The position numbers and the translations under genes are program-made. The notes beneath the pieces are model-generated. The model had not been told where the DNA came from, did not search any database, and was given only the letters and a program-made list of their open reading frames with translations. From JBIOYL01 sp044870185 (GTDB taxonomy: Bacteria; Actinomycetota; CALGFH01), in assembly GCA_044870185.1 (NCBI GenBank), contig JBIOYL010000400.1, positions 1-13,537 of the forward strand: a DNA stretch of 13,537 bases, read 5' to 3'. Shown here piece after piece: positions 1-6,192 of the stretch. The first letter of the stretch is position 1. Every line of letters begins with the position of its first letter.

Positions 1-21
1 CCCGTCGCACTGGGCAGAAGG

Positions 22-216
22 TCACCGCCGGCGACCTCCCATGACCAGCCAGATGCGCAGGGCCAGGCCGACCGCAACGACCAGCACGAGCCCACTGGCG
101 GCGACCGCCATCCCGGTCGCCGGGCTCGGGGTGGCGCCAAGCGCCCGCGACAGCGTCCCGGTGGCCGCGACCGCCACCGCCACCAGCGCCCAGAACGTCC
201 ACAGCACGCGCCTCAT
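22..216 (-). CDS. Small two-helix membrane protein following cytochrome b
   Basis: This 64-residue protein has two hydrophobic stretches (about residues 4-27 and 35-59) separated by a short Ala/Pro/Thr-rich turn, and a basic tail ending in Gly-Arg-Arg-Arg. It looks like a small integral membrane subunit. Its ATG overlaps the stop of the cytochrome b gene in an ATGA arrangement, so translational coupling is likely, and it may be an accessory subunit of the same complex. I recognise no family. The Met start is supported by the overlap rather than by a separate ribosome binding site. The remainder of the operon, if any, lies beyond the left edge. Confidence 0.6.
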   Translation of the reverse strand: MRRVLWTFWALVAVAVAATGTLSRALGATPSPATGMAVAASGLVLVVAVGLALRIWLVMGGRRR

Positions 217-1292
217 CCCAGGTGCTCCGCGCCGCCGGTGAACAGGGCGAGCAGCGTGAACGCCAGCATCGCCGCGAGCAACACGACCATGACGGCCATC
301 GTGACCGGCCGCTTACGCCAGGAGCGCTCGGGGCCGCGGTCGAGGAAGGGGACGGCCGCCAGAAGGACGAACAGCGCGACCGCAGCCCACAGGATGGCGG
401 TGACCCCGAACCAGCCCTCGATCGGGAAGTACCACAGGAACATCCACAGCGGCTTGGTCACCTCGACACCCTCGACCGGCGTCGGCCCCACCCCGGGCGG
501 GAAGAACAGCGCCAGGACGCCGAGGCCGCCGAGCAGCACCAGGCCGAACGCCCCGACCCGGCGCAGGTGGTAGGTGAACGGCTCCCTGGCCTCACCGGCG
601 GTGTCAGGGATCTTCGGGTGCGGGGAGATCGCATGGCGCTTGATGAGCGCCGCGTGGATCACGAACAGCCCGACCAGCAACAGCGGCAGGATCGCGACGT
701 GGGCGACGTACAAGCGCAGCAGGATCGGCACGTTCTTGGAGAACCCGGTCGAGAACCAGAACCCGAGGCCACCGAGCGCCTTGCCGATCTCCAGGTTGTG
801 GCCGAGCGCCTCGAAGCTCTCCTGGTCCCACTTGAGCACCGTGCCGGTGAACAGTGCGCCGATCGTGAGGGCAAACAGGCCTACGCCGACCAGCCAGTTG
901 CCCTCCCGGGGCCGCTTGAACGACCCGTCGATGAACACCCGCAGCAGGTGCAGCCCGGCGAGCACGTACATCGCCTGCGCCGCCCAGAAGTGGATCGCAC
1001 GCAGGAAGTTGCCGCCGGGGACGCCGGTGACGATGTCGCGCACCGACTGGTTGGCGACCTCCGGGACGGGGTCGTAGAACTGGGTCAAGACCAGCCCGGT
1101 GACGATCAGGATCACCAGCGACACCGCGGTCAGCCCGCCCAGGCTCCAGGTCAGCCGCTGCGCGTGCTCGGGCACCGGGTACTGCAGCGCCTTCAGGCCG
1201 AGGCGCTCGTCGATCGCGTCCAGGGCGCGGCGGCCCGCGCCGCCGGGCTGGCGCACGCGTGTCCGGTCGGCGGGCAGGTCGGTCGTGCCCAT
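213..1292 (-). CDS. Cytochrome b/b6-type membrane subunit
   Basis: This 359-residue di-heme cytochrome b combines the N-terminal b6-like part and a C-terminal part in one chain. Helix B carries His101 and His115, and helix D carries His198 and His213. The 14 and 15 residue spacings match the b6 class rather than mitochondrial cytochrome b. The region that normally reads PEWY instead reads PLWMF (281-285), so the quinol-site glutamate is missing. WDQE (155-158) stands where PWGQ-type motifs lie. I counted at least seven hydrophobic helices. The start is the second of two adjacent ATGs, four bases after AAGGAGG; the first overlaps the upstream stop. It probably moves electrons between the menaquinone pool and a partner. 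No Rieske protein or cytochrome c is visible in the window. The family is clear; the exact complex is not. Confidence 0.9.
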   Translation of the reverse strand: MGTTDLPADRTRVRQPGGAGRRALDAIDERLGLKALQYPVPEHAQRLTWSLGGLTAVSLVILIVTGLVLTQFYDPVPEVANQSVRDIVTGVPGGNFLRAIHFWAAQAMYVLAGLHLLRVFIDGSFKRPREGNWLVGVGLFALTIGALFTGTVLKWDQESFEALGHNLEIGKALGGLGFWFSTGFSKNVPILLRLYVAHVAILPLLLVGLFVIHAALIKRHAISPHPKIPDTAGEAREPFTYHLRRVGAFGLVLLGGLGVLALFFPPGVGPTPVEGVEVTKPLWMFLWYFPIEGWFGVTAILWAAVALFVLLAAVPFLDRGPERSWRKRPVTMAVMVVLLAAMLAFTLLALFTGGAEHLG

Positions 1293-1821
1293 CATGCCTC
1301 CTTGTGTCGGGGCGCCCGCCAGCGCAGCGCCAGCCAGGCGCCGAGCAGCACCACGACCAGCAGCGCCCACTGGCCGCCATGGAAGGCCCGCTGGGGCGGC
1401 AGCGGGTCGATGGCGACGTTGGTGCCGGTCTCCTCGCCGGTCGCCAGCCCAGGTGTGCCGGTAATCTACCGGATCGGCGGCACGGTCCCGCCGCTGAGGT
1501 GCGGCTGGGCCCCGATCGACCGCGCCAGCAGCGTGCGCGTCTGGTGCAGGTCACCGGCGGCCAGCGCCTGCTTGGCCTGCTGGACCAGTGCGAGGTCCAC
1601 GCCCTCCTTCTTCTCAACCTTGAGGGCGTCATCGATCTTGTCCTGGATGCTCATCGTGTTGTCCGGCGTGTTGACGATCAGGGCGATCGCCTGGCGGACC
1701 AGCACGCCCGCCTGGTCGCTCTCCCCGGTTCGTCTGCCCTGGCAGGCAGCGCCAGGACGGCGACCGCCGCCACCACGAGCGTCACGACCGCCAGTCCGCA
1801 CAGCGAGCGCCGGGTGCGCAT
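1292..1821 (-). pseudogene. Secreted, C-terminally anchored protein of the cytochrome b operon (frameshift plus amber)
   Basis: The gene starts at an ATG behind a strong site (AAAGGAGG, 8 bases upstream) and encodes a signal peptide, residues 1-30, ending ALPARA. One base is missing in the C run at 1723-1726 (G run on the coding strand). Restoring it joins the signal peptide to a helical domain containing NTPDNTMSIQDKIDDALKV and a segment rich in Gln and Ala. An in-frame TAG at 1466-1468 then interrupts the frame; a GAG there would read straight on through GLATGEETGTNV, a transmembrane helix (WALLVVVLLGAWLALRW) and a TGA that overlaps the cytochrome b start. The repaired product is about 176 residues with the bulk outside the membrane. 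I do not know a named family; position and coupling suggest a partner of the cytochrome. Either the gene is dead or the sequence carries two errors. Confidence 0.7.
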
Positions 1822-1835
1822 TGGCGCCACCTCCT

Positions 1836-2187
1836 TTACGTCACGGTCATGCTGCGCCCGGCGGCGGCCGCAGCCATCCGGTCGAAGTACGGACGCCCGG
1901 CGCAGATAGCCGACATCGTCATGGACGGTCAGCACGAGCACCCGCGTGATCGGGCTTACCTTCAGCACCCGGCGGGTCGCCTCGATGCCGTCCGTGCCCG
2001 GCAGGCCGAGGTCCATGACCAACACGTCCGGGCACTCGGCCCGTGCGAGCGCGACCGCCTCCTCGGCGGTGCCCGCCTCGCCGACCACCTCGATGCTGGG
2101 CTCGTCGTCCAGCAGCCGGCGCAGCCCGCTACGCACGACCCGGTGGTCGTCGCAGAGCGCGACCCGCACCACGCCGGCCTCAGGCAA
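1836..2187 (-). pseudogene. NarL/FixJ-type response regulator, truncated receiver
   Basis: The receiver domain is clear up to about residue 96: acidic pair Asp13-Asp14, phosphoacceptor Asp59 in VLVMDLGLPG, and Thr87 in VLVLTVHDD. The chain then diverges before the conserved lysine, and no LuxR-type helix-turn-helix follows. One frame over, CAGRPYF and a TAA at 1836-1838 can be read, which resembles the region just after a receiver, so an internal deletion plus frameshift is likely. The start is taken as TTG at 2187, six bases after GGAGG and overlapping the kinase stop; GTG at 2172 is an alternative. Without a stop in its own frame, the reading frame runs by chance into the signal peptide of the next gene, so a longer fused call of about 169 residues is an artefact. 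Confidence 0.75.
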
Positions 2188-2920
2188 GCGGCACCTCCAG
2201 CGTCACCGTCGTGCCCCCGCCCGGATGCGACACCAGCTCGAGGCTGCCCCCCGCGAGCGCCGCCCGCTCGCGCATCCCGCGCAGCCCGAGCGACCCTTCC
2301 GGCAGGTTCCTCGGGTCGAAGCCGCGGCCGTCGTCGGTGACCCGCACCCGCAGCCGGCCGCCCGCCCTTGCCACCGCGACCCGCACCGACGCCGCGTCGG
2401 CGTGGCGGATGACGTTGGTCAGCGCCTCCTACACCACCCGGTAGGCGACGGTCTCGACCTCGGGCGGCAGCCGCTCGGCCTGGTCGAGTCCCTCCATGGC
2501 GAGCTCCGGGGCGACCCCGTGGTAGGTGGCGTGGTCGCTGGCGAGCTGCTGCAGCGCGGCCGCCAGGCCGACATCGGTGAGGCCTGGCCGATCTCGTCGT
2601 GGAGGTCGCGGGCGACCCGGGCCCGCTCGGCCTCCTGGGCGGCGATGACCCGGGCGAGCATCTCCTCGCGGAGGCGCTCGCGCTCGCGGGCCGCGGCGAG
2701 CTCCCGCTCGGCCGTGACCAGCAGGGCGTTCTCGATCGCGGCGGCGGCGAACGCGGCCAGCGTCATGATCAGCCGCTCGTCCTCCTCGTCGAACGGCCGG
2801 CCGCCGCGCTTCTCGGTGAGGTACAGGTTGCCGTAGCGGCGCGGGCCGCTGACCACCGGCACGCCCAGGAACGACTGCATCGGCGGGTGGTGGGGCGGGG
2901 GACCAGCCCCATGCGATGAG
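2180..2920 (-). pseudogene. GAF/HisKA_3 sensor histidine kinase, 5'-truncated, frameshift and amber
   Basis: Three reading-frame pieces together make the C-terminal two thirds of a NarX/DevS-like kinase. The first has the end of a GAF domain (HHPPMQSFLGVPV, then GNLYLTEKRGG), a charged coiled coil and the HisKA_3 motif with phosphoacceptor His in ARDLHDEIGQ. One missing C near 2579-2583 shifts the frame; the second piece continues LTDVGLAAALQQL to VETVAYRVV. A TAG at 2429-2431 sits exactly where the N box normally has Gln before EALTNVIRHADA. The third piece holds the ATP-binding DDGRGFDP and GSLGLRGMRERAALAGG, ending in TGA at 2180. It overlaps the response regulator start, the usual kinase/regulator pairing. 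Nothing kinase-like is recognisable upstream of about 2920, and 2921-3164 contains no gene I can support. It is not a functional kinase as written. Confidence 0.85.
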
Positions 2921-3164
2921 GGACTGTGACGACCTCCAGACGCGAGCGCGCGCCGCCGGCATCCGCGGGTCGGGCCGCCACCAAAGGCCTTCGCTCGTCG
3001 CGACCGTGGTCAGCAGCGCCCACACTGCCGCCGGCGGGTTCGCGCACGAACTCGCCGAGTCCCCGATTCCTCAAACGATAGAGTGTAGTAGAAGCCGAGG
3101 TCGCGGCACACCCCATCCCGCGGGCCGGGCGAGCGCGGTCCTTCTCGTCCAAGTCGGGCCCGGC

Positions 3165-3308
3165 TCAACGGTTGGCGACCACGGCCCAGACGATCAGTGC
3201 CACCATCGGCAGGCAGCACAGGATCATCCCGATGACGTGGCGACGATCCATGCCGCGATCGGCGCCCTCCTCCTGGACCGGCTCGAGCGGCTCATGCGGG
3301 CCGGTCAT
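3165..3308 (-). CDS. 47-residue single-pass membrane peptide
   Basis: The peptide has an acidic N-terminal half (PHEPLEPVQEEGADRG), a short basic segment (MDRRH) and one hydrophobic helix, residues 25-44, with a Cys-Cys-Leu-Pro motif in the middle. Its ATG overlaps the stop of the DUF2892 gene in an ATGA junction, strongly suggesting coupled translation and a shared membrane location. The CCxP helix recalls the very short membrane peptides often found in metal and redox loci, but this is resemblance only. The longer open frame that extends upstream of this ATG runs over DUF2892 in the wrong frame and is not coding. Confidence 0.6.
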   Translation of the reverse strand: MTGPHEPLEPVQEEGADRGMDRRHVIGMILCCLPMVALIVWAVVANR

Positions 3309-3553
3309 CGGTGTGACCCCCTCAGTGAGCGTGGCGTGTAGCCGAGCCGCGCATACAGCGGGCAGTAGCCGCGCGCGCCGGTCACAGCCAGGTCCAGGCC
3401 GGCGGCCAGCAGCAGCGCGGCGGCCGCGGTACCCCAGATCGCCGCACCGCCTGCCAGCAGCACCAGGCCCCAGACCGCCAGGACCACTCCCATGAGCACC
3501 CGCAGCACCCGCTCGGTCCGGCTGAGGTTGACCCTCCGTGCGGTCAACGCCAT
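3305..3553 (-). CDS. DUF2892 (YgaP-like) inner membrane protein
   Basis: The 82-residue product begins MALTARRVNLSRTERVLRVL, followed by two closely spaced hydrophobic helices (about 20-35 and 38-58). The C-terminal signature GARGYCPLYARLGY is typical of DUF2892, also known as the YgaP-like transmembrane domain. A start at 3553 is chosen because GGAGGGAGACA lies directly upstream; an upstream extension has no such site and no family resemblance. The family is commonly found beside rhodanese, redox and metal genes, and its biochemical role is not settled. The Cys in GYCPLY is conserved in the family. The gene is first of a two-gene coupled unit. Confidence 0.85.
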   Translation of the reverse strand: MALTARRVNLSRTERVLRVLMGVVLAVWGLVLLAGGAAIWGTAAAALLLAAGLDLAVTGARGYCPLYARLGYTPRSLRGSHR

Positions 3554-3883
3554 TGTCTCCCTCCTCCACGTGCACGGTTCCATCACTGCCAGCGTCCTCC
3601 AGCACGACCAGGCGGCCATCCGGGGGGAGGTGCGGATTCGCCATGCGGAAGATCGCTGAGGATGAGCAGGGAGCAGGTGGCTGGTCCGAAGATCGCCGTC
3701 TCCGGATCAGATGCCCTGACCGCGCATGGTGGCGGGGTGTCGGGGTGTCGGGTCGAGGTCCGCAGCGTGTCGAGCCGGCGGAGGAGCGAAGAGCAGGCGG
3801 GCCGGCACCGCTCGCGGCCTCGCCGAAAAGCCATGCCGAGGCCGTGCATTGTGACCTACGACTCGCCGTCATAGCATGCCCAC
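3554..3883. other. Intergenic region between divergent DUF2892 and TlpA-like genes
   Basis: Both strands have open frames here, but none shows a recognisable domain, a good ribosome binding site and plausible composition together. A short direct repeat of GGGGTGTC occurs twice near 3733-3750. The right end carries the likely promoter of the TlpA-like gene. I see nothing else I can support. Confidence 0.5.
3849..3877 (+). promoter_or_regulatory. Likely promoter of the TlpA-like gene, leaderless transcript
   Basis: TTGTGA at 3849-3854 and TAGCAT at 3872-3877 are 17 bases apart, a standard -35/-10 layout. The start codon begins seven bases after the -10 element, which is where transcription itself would start. 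There is no Shine-Dalgarno sequence before this ATG, unlike nearly every other gene here. Both facts fit a leaderless mRNA, which is common in actinomycetes. Confidence 0.5.
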
Positions 3884-4504
3884 ATGAAGGTCGCTGCATC
3901 GGCGAGGAGCATCCGGCTGCGGACCCTCGGTATCGTCCGGGCATTGCTGGCCGTGGTCCTGCTCGGCACCGGCATCAACGCCCTGCGGCACTCGAGGTCG
4001 GACACCTACCGGATCACCACGATCACCAGCGCCGGCATGAGCAACCTGGCCGTCGAGACGAAGGTTGCCCACCGGATCGTCGAGTTCAGGGGCGATCTGC
4101 TGGATGGGGGGCGATCGTGGACCTCGACATCCGAGCGAGGCTCGGTCGTGGTGCTCAACTTCTGGGCGTCCTGGTGCGCGCCATGCCGTCAGGAGCAACC
4201 GGAGCTGAGCAAGGTGGCCAGAGCATACGAAACTCGCGGCGTCCGCTTCATCGGCATCAACATCGAAGACAGCCGCGCCGGCGCGAACCGCTACCGGCAG
4301 GAGTTCGACGTCCCCTATCCGTCGGTCTTCGACCCGGCAGGCCGGAACACCGGCATGACCGGCGTCATCGGGCTCCCCACCACGGTCATCCTCGATCGGG
4401 ACGGGAGGGCGGCCTACCAGCTGCTTGGCCGGACGACCGTCGCCATCCTATCCCAACGGCTCGACAAGCTCCTGGCCAACGGCGGCCGCCGGGCCGCCGG
4501 CTGA
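3884..4504 (+). CDS. TlpA/ResA-like membrane-anchored thiol-disulfide oxidoreductase
   Basis: This 206-residue protein has a basic N-terminus and one hydrophobic signal-anchor, residues 17-33, followed by a thioredoxin fold. The active site is Trp97-Cys98-Ala-Pro-Cys101 within NFWASWCAPCRQEQPEL. The cis-proline follows in GLPTTVI (Pro165), and the central insert region FIGINIEDSRAGANRYRQEF is typical of the TlpA/ResA/DsbE group. The catalytic domain should face outside the membrane, reducing or oxidising thiols, classically apocytochrome c or copper-site cysteines. Residues 35-80 are a poorly conserved linker. It stands alone on the plus strand between the redox and copper gene blocks, so either role is possible. 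No ribosome binding site is seen; see the promoter entry. Confidence 0.9.
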   Translation: MKVAASARSIRLRTLGIVRALLAVVLLGTGINALRHSRSDTYRITTITSAGMSNLAVETKVAHRIVEFRGDLLDGGRSWTSTSERGSVVVLNFWASWCAPCRQEQPELSKVARAYETRGVRFIGINIEDSRAGANRYRQEFDVPYPSVFDPAGRNTGMTGVIGLPTTVILDRDGRAAYQLLGRTTVAILSQRLDKLLANGGRRAAG

Positions 4505-5008
4505 CACGCTGGCAAGGGCGCCCAGGCCGCTACCTGAAGTCTGTCTACTCAGACATCTCCGCGGCGTGGCTGCCTACGCCGGCGGTGTTCCCGTCTCTCG
4601 GCCTCCCTTGTTCCGCCGGACGGCACCCCGCCTACCGGCAGAGGACCGATGCCACGCGGCCAGGGTAAGAAGCGGGGCGTGCGGGCGGCATAGGCATCCC
4701 AGGCCGGACCGAACGCTGAACAACGCGATCAGGAACGCCGATTCCCACCCGCCTCCCATGCGTGCTTGGAGCCCGACCGGGAACTCGGCGGCTATCTCGC
4801 ACGGCGCCCGGACCGACCTGGGCGACGCCGCGATCATCCGACCTGCTATCGGTCAGCGCCCTTGACGACAGGGCACGAAGTCGTCGAGCTGGACGCGACA
4901 AGCCTGCTACACGATGTAGTGGCAAGCTAGGGACCAACGTCGCAGAAGACAGGGCCAATGGACCCGGGTTCTGGATCCCATGCTGCGGGAGGTGCTGCGG
5001 CAGCCTGC
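4505..5008. other. 500-base region with no convincing gene
   Basis: Several short open frames exist on both strands, but none has a recognised domain or a good ribosome binding site. A small inverted repeat, GTCTG-TCTACT-CAGAC at 4539-4554, lies 35 bases after the TlpA-like stop and could be a weak hairpin, but it has no T-tract. The region just before 5009 is where the missing C-terminal part of the Csp-like protein should lie; it does not read as such in any frame. The stretch may be rearranged remnant DNA. Confidence 0.5.
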
Positions 5009-5325
5009 TCATCTCCCCCCTGGAGACCACCGCCTGCACGGCCCCGGACGCTGAGTGCGTGGCCGATCGCCTCCACGCCGAGCCTCCTGGCCTACTTCAT
5101 GGCGGGACAGCACGTTGCCGTTCGCCGTGCACACGTCGGCGCAGTCCAGGTCCAGGCGGATGCACTTGACCAGCTCGGCGACGTTCTGCTCGCTCAGGCA
5201 GGCGTCCGCGCAGGCCGTGCAGGCCTGAGCGCAGTCGAAGCAGGCCTCGATGCAGGCCGCCAGTGGCTCGGCGTCGACGTTGAACGAGCGGGGTAGGTGT
5301 CGAGCAGCTGCTTGGCGTAGGCCAT
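5009..5325 (-). pseudogene. Csp-like four-helix copper-binding protein (DUF326), frameshifted and C-terminally lost
   Basis: The start MAYAKQLLDTYP lies behind GGGAGGAGG and opens a DUF326 protein. One base is missing from the G run at 5290-5293 (C run on the coding strand); adding it gives TYPRSFNVDAEPL and continues into helices with nine cysteines in about 50 residues: ACIEAC, FDCAQACTACADAC, then KCIRLDLDCADVC. These line the core of the four-helix bundle that stores Cu(I) in Csp proteins. After NGNVLSRH the sequence leaves the family: the expected second half (further Cys, the CERHA-type motif) is absent and the frame ends at 5009. It diverges from csoR across a shared operator, so copper-responsive control is likely. 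The gene looks damaged at both the frameshift and the 3' end. Confidence 0.8.
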
Positions 5326-5416
5326 GGGGCCTCCTCCCACGAGACGTTCCGACGTGTGGAAAGTCATACGGGTGACACGCAAACCCACGGCACCCCGGGC
5401 GAACGCATCCCTGGTT

Positions 5417-5435
5417 TATACCATAGACTGGTATA
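5417..5435. promoter_or_regulatory. Inverted repeat, probable CsoR operator
   Basis: TATACCA and TGGTATA form a perfect 7-base inverted repeat around TAGAC, in the gap between the divergent Csp-like and csoR genes. The TACC...GGTA core resembles known CsoR sites. TATAGT (5432-5437) overlaps its right edge as a possible -10 for csoR, and TATAAA overlaps the left edge on the other strand, so binding would cover both promoters. I found no good -35 for either. Assignment to CsoR rests on position and core sequence. Confidence 0.65.
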
Positions 5436-5510
5436 GTATTAGGTAGCAGTTGCCGTGGCGTCGGGCCGGTGTCCTGCCAGGTGACGCGGCTGGTCCCAAA
5501 GCGAGGGAGG

Positions 5511-5798
5511 ATGATGGTGGCGGGGTACATAGGCAACAAGGAGGACTACCTCAAGCGGCTACGGCGCATCGAAGGGCAGGTACGGGGACTGCAGCGGATG
5601 GTGAACGAGGACGCCTACTGCATCGACGTGCTGACGCAGGTGTCCGCCGCCACCAAGGCCCTGCAGTCGGTAGCGCTCAACCTGCTCGAGGAACACCTGG
5701 CGCACTGTGTGGTGGAAGCGGCTGCCGCCAGCGGCCCTGAGGCCAACGCCAAGGTCCGCGAAGCATCGGACGCGATCGCCCGGCTCGTGCGCTCCTGA
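5511..5798 (+). CDS. csoR: CsoR-family copper-sensing repressor
   Basis: The 95-residue all-helical DUF156 protein shows the family core YLKRLRRIEGQVRGLQRMV. The three Cu(I) ligands are all present: Cys37 in AYCIDVL, His62 and Cys66 in EEHLAHCV, giving the C-H-C pattern of copper-type members rather than formaldehyde or nickel sensors. In the apo state it should sit on its operator and release on Cu(I) binding, switching on the copper genes. The start is uncertain among ATG 5511, ATG 5514 and GTG 5517. GGGAGG directly precedes the first, so the later two have better spacing. An upstream extension to 5469 is unlikely. It heads the csoR-copZ-copA block, with 72 bases before copZ. Confidence 0.93.
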   Translation: MMVAGYIGNKEDYLKRLRRIEGQVRGLQRMVNEDAYCIDVLTQVSAATKALQSVALNLLEEHLAHCVVEAAAASGPEANAKVREASDAIARLVRS

Positions 5799-5870
5799 TC
5801 CGGGCGCACATCGCCATGGTGTCCGCTCCCCAGGGGGCGCCACGCTTCGTTCTCAAGGAGGGCAACGAGC

Positions 5871-6077
5871 ATGAACGTGAAGACCTACACGGTCGATGGC
5901 ATGAGTTGCGAGCACTGCCTGAACGCCGTCACGACCGAGGTGGGCAAGCTGCCCGGTGTCACCGGCGTGGACGTCGACCTGCGGACCGGAACGGTCACGA
6001 TCACCAGCGATGCCCCGGTCGATGATGAGGCGGTCCGGACCGCGGTGGACGAGGCCGGGTACGCGGTGCGGGCGTGA
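5871..6077 (+). CDS. copZ: CopZ-like copper chaperone
   Basis: A single 68-residue heavy-metal-associated domain with the metal site GMSCEHC (Cys13, Cys16) near the N-terminus, followed by LPGVTGVDVDLRTGTVTI and the closing DEAGYAV. Length and motif fit a cytoplasmic Cu(I) chaperone that hands copper to the CopA metal-binding domains. The Glu-His inside the CxxC loop differs from the Gly-Ser of the CopA domains downstream, so the chaperone is not a recent copy of them. AAGGAGG lies nine bases before the ATG. It sits between csoR and copA on the same strand, probably in one transcript. Confidence 0.92.
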   Translation: MNVKTYTVDGMSCEHCLNAVTTEVGKLPGVTGVDVDLRTGTVTITSDAPVDDEAVRTAVDEAGYAVRA

Positions 6078-6098
6078 CGAGCGCCCTCGCCCAGGCCG

Positions 6099-6132
6099 GG
6101 CCGACCGGCAACGGCCGAGGCGGAGGTCGGCC
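6099..6132. repeat. Inverted repeat between copZ and copA
   Basis: GGCCGACC at 6099-6106 pairs with GGTCGGCC at 6125-6132 around an 18-base spacer. In mRNA this would be a GC-rich hairpin in the 115-base copZ-copA gap. It has no T-tract, so it might attenuate or protect message rather than terminate it. In DNA of this GC content such a repeat could also be chance. Confidence 0.3.
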
Positions 6133-6192
6133 GCACCGCAGCGCATGCTCATGCCGATCGCCCTCGACACGAGCAGCAAAGCGAGCATCGCA

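Noticed and set aside
222..1949. 575-residue open frame on the plus strand
   Set aside because: Antisense to cytochrome b and the operon protein, with low-complexity Gln/Arg/Glu composition.
1466..2431. Reassignment of TAG to a sense codon
   Set aside because: MarR and the SnoaL-like gene appear to end normally at TAG, so two nonsense changes or errors are simpler.
3733..3750. Tandem GGGGTGTC repeat
   Set aside because: Only two copies; not enough to call a functional repeat.
4574..4837. 87-residue minus-strand frame with a short hydrophobic stretch
   Set aside because: No recognisable family or good start site, and composition is not convincing for a gene.
5815..5850. Possible terminator hairpin around CCCCAGGGG before copZ
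   Set aside because: The stem is short and imperfect, has no T-tract, and lies within what appears to be one transcript.
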